Source of the DNA: Saccharothrix australiensis
Lineage (GTDB): Bacteria > Actinomycetota > Actinomycetes > Mycobacteriales > Pseudonocardiaceae
Direction: 5' to 3'
Length of the DNA: 64,000 nt
NCBI RefSeq assembly: GCF_003634935.1
Contig: NZ_RBXO01000001.1
Location: forward strand, 1,947,501-2,011,500
In this document: one piece after another, positions 58,090 to 64,000 of the stretch
How the letters are laid out: every line of letters begins with the position of its first letter
How positions within the stretch are numbered: the stretch's first letter is position 1
Made by a program: the position numbers and the translations under genes
Notes under the pieces: generated by a model
Told to the model about the DNA's origin: nothing
Seen by the model: only the letters and a program-made list of their open reading frames with translations
The model's database searches: none

Positions 58090-58206
58090 GACCACGGGTC
58101 TGTGCTGCGCGGTGCAGTGGGTCCGGGTCGGTGCTGCGCGGTGCGGTGGGGCTGGGCCGGGGTCTGTGCGGGGTGGTCCTGGGTCGGAGGTCGGTGTCGG
58201 GTTGTG

Positions 58207-58680
58207 CTACGGAAGGCCGGCGCGGGAGGCGGCTATGCGCAGCCATTTCACCAGCAGCACGACGATGGCGATCACGGCCAGGATGAGGCCCAGTCCCGGT
58301 CCCGGTCCGGGTTGGTGGCCGGTGGTCGTCTGCGTCATCCAGATCGACAGCACGCCGCTCACCGATGCCGCGAACGACGCCAGCGCGCAGACCCAGGCGA
58401 GTGCCCAGCGCCGAACGGCCAGGGTGATCGCGGGCAGCAGCACGCCGGCCAGCAGCGACGCGTAGGAGAAGAACTTCGGCATCGCGTCCGCCTCGCCGAG
58501 CAGCACCCGGAGGCCCGTGCTGTCCCCGACCCAGGGCAGGACGAGGGACAGCAGGATCGCCAGCACGGCGACGGCGATGGTCAGCGCGCCGGTGCCCGGA
58601 TCGAAGCGCCGCGCCGCCGAGCGGCCGACGCGGTCGATCTCGTCGCGCAGGCCGGCCAGGTCGTCGGGTTCGTCGCTCAT
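58207..58680 (-). CDS. Membrane protein, Rv2732c-like
   Basis: The 157-residue protein has an acidic N-terminal helix ([23 protein letters not shown]) and four hydrophobic segments (near 36-52, 72-90, 94-115 and 130-148). It matches Rv2732c by position next to miaB. Function is unknown. The ATG at 58680 overlaps the miaB stop codon (ATGA), so the two are translationally coupled. Confidence 0.8.
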   Translation of the reverse strand: MSDEPDDLAGLRDEIDRVGRSAARRFDPGTGALTIAVAVLAILLSLVLPWVGDSTGLRVLLGEADAMPKFFSYASLLAGVLLPAITLAVRRWALAWVCALASFAASVSGVLSIWMTQTTTGHQPGPGPGLGLILAVIAIVVLLVKWLRIAASRAGLP

Positions 58681-60146
58681 CCGGCCGAACACCCGCCGAC
58701 GGCGGCCGGCAGGGGCTCCGGTGCGCCGAACTTCGGGAGGCCGAGGGTCACGCCGGCGGTCTTCGGCTTGATGCCCGCCTCGGACCGGTCACCCGCCTTG
58801 GTGCGGCGGTGGCTGATCAGGTCGCCGTCCGCGATGAGGTTGTGCGGCGCGGCGTAGGTGATCACGGTCTCGACCACGTCGCCGGGGCGGATGTGGGCGT
58901 CGCCGGGTGCGAAGTGCACGAGGCGGCCGTCCCGCGCGCGGCCGGACAGGCGGCGCGTCTCCGCGTCCTTGCGGCCCTCGCCGTGCGCGACCAGCACCTC
59001 GACCGTCCGGCCGACCTGGAGCTTGTTCTGCTCCCAGGACAGCTCGTTCTGCAGCGCCACGAGCCGGTCGTACCGCTCCTGCACGACCTGCTTGGGCAGC
59101 TGGTCGGGCAGGTGGGCGGCGGGCGTGCCGGGGCGCTTGGAGTACTGGAAGGTGAACGCGCTGGAGAACTTCGCCTCGCGCACCACGTCCAGGGTGGCCT
59201 GGAAGTCCTCCTCGGTCTCGCCGGGGAAGCCGACGATGATGTCGGTGGTGATGGCCGCGTCGGGCATGGCCCGCCGCACGTTGTCGAGGATGCCCAGGAA
59301 CTTCGCGGACCGGTAGGAGCGGCGCATCTCCTTGAGCACCCGGTCGGAGCCGGACTGGAGCGGCATGTGCAGCTGGTGGCACACGTTGGGCGTCTCGGCC
59401 ATCGCGGCGATGACGTCGTCGGTGAAGTCCTTCGGGTGCGGCGAGGTGAACCGGACGCGCTCCAGGCCCTCGATGCCGCCCGTGGCGCGCAGCAGCTTCC
59501 CGAAGGCGTAGCGGTCGCCGAACTCGACGCCGTAGGAGTTGACGTTCTGCCCGAGCAGCGTCACCTCCAGCACGCCCTCGGCGACCAGCGCCCGCACCTC
59601 CGCCAGCACCTCGCCGGGACGGCGGTCCTTCTCCTTGCCGCGCAGCGACGGGACGATGCAGAACGTGCACGTGTTGTTGCACCCGACGGACACCGACACC
59701 CAGCCGGAGTAGGCGGAGTCGCGGCGGGCGGGCAGGGTCGACGGGAAGGTCTCCAGCGAGTCCAGGATCTCGACCTGGGCCTCGCGGTTGTGCCGGGCGC
59801 GTTCCAGCAGCACCGGCAGCGACCCGATGTTGTGCGTGCCGAAGACGACGTCGACCCACGGGGCGCGCTTGACGATCTCGCCCTGGTCCTTCTGCGCGAG
59901 GCAGCCGCCGACGGCGATCTGCATGTCCGGGTTCGCGCTCTTGGCGGGTGCGAGGTGGCCGAGGGTGCCGTAGAGCTTGTTGTCCGCGTTCTCCCGGACC
60001 GCGCACGTGTTGAACACCACCACATCGGGTGGTGTGTCGCCGTCCGCGGGCGTGTAGCCCGCGTCTTCGAGCATCCCCGCGAGGCGCTCGGAGTCGTGCA
60101 CGTTCATCTGGCAGCCGAACGTGCGGATCTGGTAACTCCGGGTCAC
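58677..60146 (-). CDS. miaB: tRNA-2-methylthio-N6-dimethylallyladenosine synthase
   Basis: The radical-SAM methylthiotransferase acting on MiaA-modified tRNA. The 489-residue protein has the auxiliary cluster cysteines Cys12, Cys48 and Cys82, the radical-SAM CxxxCxxC at Cys156, Cys160 and Cys163, and a TRAM domain near 375-440. GTG at 60146 is chosen with GGAAGGA upstream; an upstream in-frame extension of 61 residues reaches into the divergent gene and is rejected. The C-terminal tail of about 50 residues is not conserved in my memory of the family. Confidence 0.96.
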   Translation of the reverse strand: MTRSYQIRTFGCQMNVHDSERLAGMLEDAGYTPADGDTPPDVVVFNTCAVRENADNKLYGTLGHLAPAKSANPDMQIAVGGCLAQKDQGEIVKRAPWVDVVFGTHNIGSLPVLLERARHNREAQVEILDSLETFPSTLPARRDSAYSGWVSVSVGCNNTCTFCIVPSLRGKEKDRRPGEVLAEVRALVAEGVLEVTLLGQNVNSYGVEFGDRYAFGKLLRATGGIEGLERVRFTSPHPKDFTDDVIAAMAETPNVCHQLHMPLQSGSDRVLKEMRRSYRSAKFLGILDNVRRAMPDAAITTDIIVGFPGETEEDFQATLDVVREAKFSSAFTFQYSKRPGTPAAHLPDQLPKQVVQERYDRLVALQNELSWEQNKLQVGRTVEVLVAHGEGRKDAETRRLSGRARDGRLVHFAPGDAHIRPGDVVETVITYAAPHNLIADGDLISHRRTKAGDRSEAGIKPKTAGVTLGLPKFGAPEPLPAAVGGCSAG

Positions 60147-60204
60147 TGCACCTAGTCCTTCCGTCGGAACCCAGGGTAGAGCGTGGGCGTGGGACGATGC
60201 GCGG

Positions 60205-61176
60205 GTGTCGGGAACGCTGCCGCGCGTGCGCGCCGTCGGGGTCGTGCTGGCGCTCGCCGCCCTGTTCGTGACGGCCTGCGGCCGTGAGTTCGACCGCGTC
60301 GAGCTGACGATGGCGGCGGGCAGCGACACGGGCGTGTACTACAAGCTCAGCTCGGTGCTGGCCGACAGCTGGACGCGTGATCCGGGCATCCCCCGGCCGC
60401 GGGTGGTCGAGACGGCGGGGTCGGTGGACAACCTGGAGCGGTTGCGGACCGGCCAGGCGCAGGTGGGCTTCTCGGCGGCGGACGCGGCGGAGGACGCGCA
60501 GGGGGCCGCGCAGGGGGGCGCGGGCGGCCACCGGCTGTACGCGCTGGCGCGGATGCACGACGACTACCTCCAGGTGGGCGTGCGCGCCGACCTGGAGGTG
60601 CACACGCTGCGGGACCTGAAGGGCCTGCGGGTCTCGATCGGCGCGCGGGACTCGGGCGTGAAGCTCATCGCCGAACGCCTGCTGCGCTCGGCGGACATGT
60701 CGCCGACCGAGGACCTGGATGTCCGGTACCTGGACCTGAACGCGACCGCGGACGCGATGCGGAACGACCAGCTCGACGCGTTCTTCTGGTCGGGCGGCGT
60801 GCCGACGGCGGGCGTGACGACGCTGGCGTCGACGGTGCGGATCCGGATGCTCGACCTGCGCGACGTGCTGCCCAACCTGCGCCGCCTGTACCCCGTGTAC
60901 GGCTCGGCGACGGTGCCCGCCTCGGCCTACGAGCTGCCCGGCGGGCCGGTCACCACGCCCATCACGACGCTGGTCGTGCGGAACTTCCTGCTGGTCACCG
61001 ACGCGATGCCGGCGGACGTGGCGGAGGCGCTGCTCCGGGGCCTGTTCCACGCGCAGCCCGCGCTGGTCGAGGCCAGCCCGGTGGCGAGGTCGATCGAGGT
61101 CAGGTCGGCGATCGAGACGACACCGCTGCCGCTGCACCCCGGCGCGGAGAACTACTACCGGGACGCGAAGGTCTGA
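60205..61176 (+). CDS. TAXI-family solute-binding lipoprotein
   Basis: A 323-residue TAXI-type periplasmic-binding protein: signal peptide with lipobox FVTAC (Cys25), then [45 protein letters not shown] and [27 protein letters not shown] proteins normally serve TRAP transporters, but no TRAP membrane subunits lie here. It may instead sense ligands for the adjacent two-component system. GTG at 60205 follows GACGAT by six bases. Confidence 0.85.
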   Translation: MSGTLPRVRAVGVVLALAALFVTACGREFDRVELTMAAGSDTGVYYKLSSVLADSWTRDPGIPRPRVVETAGSVDNLERLRTGQAQVGFSAADAAEDAQGAAQGGAGGHRLYALARMHDDYLQVGVRADLEVHTLRDLKGLRVSIGARDSGVKLIAERLLRSADMSPTEDLDVRYLDLNATADAMRNDQLDAFFWSGGVPTAGVTTLASTVRIRMLDLRDVLPNLRRLYPVYGSATVPASAYELPGGPVTTPITTLVVRNFLLVTDAMPADVAEALLRGLFHAQPALVEASPVARSIEVRSAIETTPLPLHPGAENYYRDAKV

Positions 61177-61198
61177 GGCAGGGGCCGGCGCCGGGGTC

Positions 61199-62578
61199 CT
61201 AGGCGGTGGGGAACGTCACCGTCACCCGCAACCCGCCGCCCTCGGGCAGCGACAGCCGCACGACGCCGTCCACCCGTTCCACGATCTGCCGCACCAGCGC
61301 CAGCCCCAGGCCCGAACCCTGGATGTTCTGGTGCGCCGGTGAGCGCCAGAACCGGTCCGTGGCCCGCTCCAGCTCCTCCGGCGACAGGCCGGGCCCCTCG
61401 TCGCGCACCGACAGCTCCACGAACGACGACCGCCGTCGCACGTCGACCCGGACCAGGGTGTCGTCGGGCGCGAACTTGAGCGCGTTGTCCAGCAGCGCGT
61501 CCAGCACCGCCTCCACCCCGCGCGGCGGGGCGAGCGCCAGGCCGGCGGGCTCACCGTCCAGCACCAGGTGCACCGACCGGGACGCGGCGGCGGGCTGCCA
61601 CGCGGACAGCCGCCCGGCGACGGCGCGGTCCACGTCGACCACCACCGGGTCCACCGACGGCGAGCCGGCGCGGGCCATCGACAGCAGCTCGTCCAGGATG
61701 CGGTTGAGCCGGTCCGCCTCGTCCAGCGCCGCCACCTGGTGCACCACGGCGTCGCCCGACACGTGGCCCTCCAGGTTGGACAGCCGGAGCTTGAGCGCGG
61801 TCAGCGGGTTGCGCAGCTGGTGCGACGCGTCCGCCACGAACGCCCGCTGCGCGGCCAGCACGTCGCCCACGTTCGCCGCCATCTGGTCGAACGACCGGGA
61901 CAGCTGCCGCAGCTCCGGCGGGCCCGACGACGACCCCACCGGCTGCACGGGCCGGCCGGACACCACGGCCGCGAGCAGCGCGCCGGTCGCGTCGTCCAGC
62001 CGCCGCACCGGCCCGAGCGTCCACCGGACCAGGGGCAGCGCGGCCAGCACCGCCAGGGCCAGCACCAGCAGGCTCGCGCCGAGCAGCACGCCCCACCACA
62101 TCAGCACCTCGGACCGGGTCTTGTCGGTGGGGGAGAACGTCACGACCGCGCCGCGCACCTCGCCGTCCACCAGCACCGGCTCCGCCAGCACCAGCTCCGC
62201 CGAGTCCCACGGCATCAGCAGGTCGGGCGCCGCCGGCTGCCGTCCCGCCAGCGCGCCCCGGACCAGGTCGGACACCGGCTCCGAGGTGACCTCCACGCCG
62301 GGTCCGGACGCCGCGACCACCAGCCCGGCCCGGTCCAGCAGCGCCACCTTGATCCCGTACAGGTCGTGGTAGCGGGCGAACTCGCGCTCGACCAGGGTGG
62401 GCTGGTCGTCGGTCAGCGGTCGCTGCGCCACCGACGCGAACCGGGCGGTGTCGGTGAGCCGGTCGAGGAACATCTCCTGCTGCTCGGCGGCGGCCACCCC
62501 GCGCCCCAGCGGCACGCCCATACCCACCAGCACCAGCACCACCAGCGTGAGCACGATGCCCAGCAGCCGCGACCGCAC
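61199..62578 (-). CDS. Sensor histidine kinase
   Basis: A 459-residue membrane kinase: membrane segments near 5-24 and 158-184 enclose an extracytoplasmic sensor domain, then HAMP ([15 protein letters not shown]), the phosphoacceptor His253 in [17 protein letters not shown], and an ATPase domain with [20 protein letters not shown] and GSGLGLALV. The GTG start directly follows the regulator's stop codon (TGA-GTG), making a two-gene operon. The signal is unknown; the convergent TAXI lipoprotein is a candidate partner. Confidence 0.94.
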   Translation of the reverse strand: MRSRLLGIVLTLVVLVLVGMGVPLGRGVAAAEQQEMFLDRLTDTARFASVAQRPLTDDQPTLVEREFARYHDLYGIKVALLDRAGLVVAASGPGVEVTSEPVSDLVRGALAGRQPAAPDLLMPWDSAELVLAEPVLVDGEVRGAVVTFSPTDKTRSEVLMWWGVLLGASLLVLALAVLAALPLVRWTLGPVRRLDDATGALLAAVVSGRPVQPVGSSSGPPELRQLSRSFDQMAANVGDVLAAQRAFVADASHQLRNPLTALKLRLSNLEGHVSGDAVVHQVAALDEADRLNRILDELLSMARAGSPSVDPVVVDVDRAVAGRLSAWQPAAASRSVHLVLDGEPAGLALAPPRGVEAVLDALLDNALKFAPDDTLVRVDVRRRSSFVELSVRDEGPGLSPEELERATDRFWRSPAHQNIQGSGLGLALVRQIVERVDGVVRLSLPEGGGLRVTVTFPTA

Positions 62579-63256
62579 TCAGCCCCCGCTCGAACTCAAC
62601 CGGTAACCGACGCCGCGCACCGTCTCCAGCAGCGCGGGCCGCCCCAGCTTGGTGCGCAGCGTGGCCACGTGCACGTCGAGGGTCCGGTTCGCGCCCGCCC
62701 AGGTGCGGCCCCACACCTCGGCCAGGATGCGCTCCCGCGTGCACACCGCCCCGCCCGCCGCCATCACCAGCGCGAGCACCTGGAACTCCTTGCGCGAGAG
62801 CGCCACCGGTTCACCCGCCACGGTGACCTCGTGCCGCTTGAGGTCCACCCGGACGTCCGCCGCCTCGAACACCTCGGTGCCGGTGCCGCCGAGGCCGACC
62901 GGGTCGCCGCGCCGCCGCCGCACCGCGTGCACCCGCGCCACCAGCTCGCCCACGTCGTACGGTTTGACCAGGTAGTCGTCCGCGCCGGCGTGCAGGCCGA
63001 GGATGCGGTCGTCGATCTCGCCGCGCGCCGACACGACGATGATCGCCACGTCGCTGGCCGCCCGGATCTGCCGGCAGAGCGTGACGCCGTCGATGTCGGG
63101 CAGCCCGAGGTCGAGCAGCACGACGTCGACGCCGGCCAGCCGGTCGAGCGTCCCGCGCCCGGTAGCCTGGCGGTCGACCGTGAAACCGCGGCGGGCCAGG
63201 GCCGGGACCAGCGCTTCCGCGACGCGGTCGTCGTCTTCGACCAACAGCACCCGCAC
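62579..63256 (-). CDS. OmpR-family response regulator
   Basis: A 225-residue regulator: receiver domain with acidic pocket EDDD (7-10), phosphorylated Asp49 and Lys98 (YLVKPY), then a winged-helix DNA-binding domain ending [12 protein letters not shown]. It pairs with the histidine kinase just downstream. GGGAGG precedes the ATG. It is divergent from the ABC transporter gene, which is a candidate target. Confidence 0.95.
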   Translation of the reverse strand: MRVLLVEDDDRVAEALVPALARRGFTVDRQATGRGTLDRLAGVDVVLLDLGLPDIDGVTLCRQIRAASDVAIIVVSARGEIDDRILGLHAGADDYLVKPYDVGELVARVHAVRRRRGDPVGLGGTGTEVFEAADVRVDLKRHEVTVAGEPVALSRKEFQVLALVMAAGGAVCTRERILAEVWGRTWAGANRTLDVHVATLRTKLGRPALLETVRGVGYRLSSSGG

Positions 63257-63330
63257 CGGCGTCCTCCCGAGTTATCGTCGCCTGCCTGTGACAGAGTTGA
63301 GACCCTAAGTCTTGCTCAACCGCCTGGACT

Positions 63331-63348
63331 GGTGTGGTGGCGCACACC
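63331..63348. promoter_or_regulatory. Dyad GGTGTG-N6-CACACC upstream of gluA-like gene
   Basis: A perfect 6-bp interrupted palindrome in the gap between the response regulator and the ABC ATPase, about 45 bases before the latter's start. It could be an operator; the binding protein is not known. Confidence 0.35.
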
Positions 63349-63391
63349 TAGGTTTCCGCCAACGTCCGAGGAACCCCCACTGGAGGACTTG

Positions 63392-64000
63392 ATGACCGGC
63401 CCCACACCTGCTCCGCCGATGATCCGGATGGCGGGCGTGGACAAGTTCTTCGGGCCGCTCCACGTGCTCAAGAAGATCACGCTGGAGGTGCCGAAGGGCC
63501 AGGTCGTCGTCGTGCTGGGCCCGTCGGGCTCGGGCAAGTCGACCCTCTGCCGCACGATCAACCGCCTCGAACCGGTGGAGGACGGGACCATCGAGGTGGA
63601 CGGCCAGCCGCTGCCCGCCGAGGGCAGGGAGCTGGCGCGGCTGCGGGCCGACGTCGGCATGGTCTTCCAGTCGTTCAACCTGTTCGCCCACAAGAGCATC
63701 GTGGACAACGTGATGCTCGCGCCGGTGAAGGTCCGCAAGACGCCCGCCGCGCAGGCCCGCAAGACGGCGATGGAGCTGCTGGAGCGGGTGGGGATCGCCA
63801 ACCAGGCGGAGAAGTACCCCGCCCAGCTGTCCGGCGGGCAGCAGCAGCGGGCGGCCATCGCCCGCGCACTGGCGATGCGACCCAAGGTGATGCTGTTCGA
63901 CGAGCCGACCTCCGCGCTGGACCCGGAGATGGTCCAGGAGGTGCTGGACGTGATGACCACGCTGGCCAAGGAGGGGATGACCATGCTCGTGGTGACGCAC
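63392..64000 (+). CDS. gluA: Amino-acid (glutamate-type) ABC transporter ATPase, 3' truncated by window
   Basis: The first 203 residues of an ABC ATPase; the gene continues beyond the window. Walker A is GPSGSGKST, the Q loop is [17 protein letters not shown], the signature is LSGGQQQR and Walker B is [12 protein letters not shown]. The sequence is of the polar-amino-acid GlnQ/GluA type. Many actinobacteria have gluABCD near recA/miaB, which supports GluA. ATG at 63392 follows GGAGG by five bases. Confidence 0.88.
   Translation, partial: MTGPTPAPPMIRMAGVDKFFGPLHVLKKITLEVPKGQVVVVLGPSGSGKSTLCRTINRLEPVEDGTIEVDGQPLPAEGRELARLRADVGMVFQSFNLFAHKSIVDNVMLAPVKVRKTPAAQARKTAMELLERVGIANQAEKYPAQLSGGQQQRAAIARALAMRPKVMLFDEPTSALDPEMVQEVLDVMTTLAKEGMTMLVVTH

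Larger units (their letters stand above)
57517..58206. other. Repeat-filled gap between DUF349 gene and Rv2732c-like gene
   Basis: The 690-base gap consists of the DUF349 terminator, then palindrome B (inverted), triloop hairpins, the 39-bp block, about 110 bases including AT-richer tracts (GGAAAAGAAG, GGAAAAACAAAAG), and palindrome C. From 58090 to 58206 are degenerate GGTGCGGTGGG-type repeats. Short reading frames inside are not supported as genes. Confidence 0.75.

Noticed and set aside
57665-58246. Short frames within the palindrome unit (both strands), e.g. translations containing SSPYGL
   Set aside because: They follow the repeated DNA and change with the stems; no ribosome binding sites or domains. 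Treated as by-products of the repeat.

Overview
The window is one contiguous stretch of a high-GC actinobacterial chromosome. Gene content and order point to the Pseudonocardiales, probably the Saccharothrix/Actinosynnema/Lentzea group; this is inferred from synteny and composition, not from a marker search. Two blocks keep the order known from Mycobacterium tuberculosis: aroG-pknL-Rv2175c-idsA2-metF-lppM (about 2.8-13.4 kb) and nrdR-Rv2719c-lexA-hflX-dapF-miaA-Rv2728c-Rv2731-Rv2732c-miaB (about 45.7-60.1 kb). recA-recX is also present. No rRNA, tRNA, CRISPR array, insertion sequence or prophage was recognised.

Layout: 0-4.2 kb phosphofructokinase with pyrophosphate-type residues, a DUF2891 protein with a proline-rich insert, and class II DAHP synthase. 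4.8-13.4 kb PASTA kinase and its DNA-binding partner, a crtE-crtI-crtB carotenoid operon, MetF, an AhpD-like protein and an LppM lipoprotein. 13.5-20.9 kb metallopeptidase-like DUF885 protein, secreted CHAP protein, GNAT/YbaK pair, a HEPN plus mycothiol-enzyme pair under an apparent LexA operator, PhoD phosphatase and a VOC protein. 21-28 kb Lhr helicase facing an Hsp70-like membrane protein across a repeat-rich gap. 28-32.4 kb LysR/cupin pair, DUF3046, recA and an unusually long recX. 32.5-40.2 kb YqeB protein, Entner-Doudoroff edd-eda and a three-gene succinate dehydrogenase. 40.4-48.3 kb acyltransferase, B12-dependent ribonucleotide reductase with NrdR, and the LysM/lexA divergent pair. 48.3-64 kb hflX, transporter and sugar-lactonase genes, dapF-miaA, DUF349, miaB, a TAXI lipoprotein, a two-component system and the start of a glutamate-type ABC transporter.

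The genes are mainly housekeeping, so the less expected signals lie between them. Three copies of a roughly 128-135 bp nested palindrome (46.6, 57.6 and 58.0 kb) keep their loops but change the inner stem with full compensation on both arms. LexA-type operators of the form TCGAAC-N4-GTTCGA occur at five places: recA, lexA, the LysM gene, the HEPN gene and an orphan reading frame at 4.75 kb. Many genes appear to be leaderless, with a TANNNT hexamer ending 5-8 bases before the start codon.
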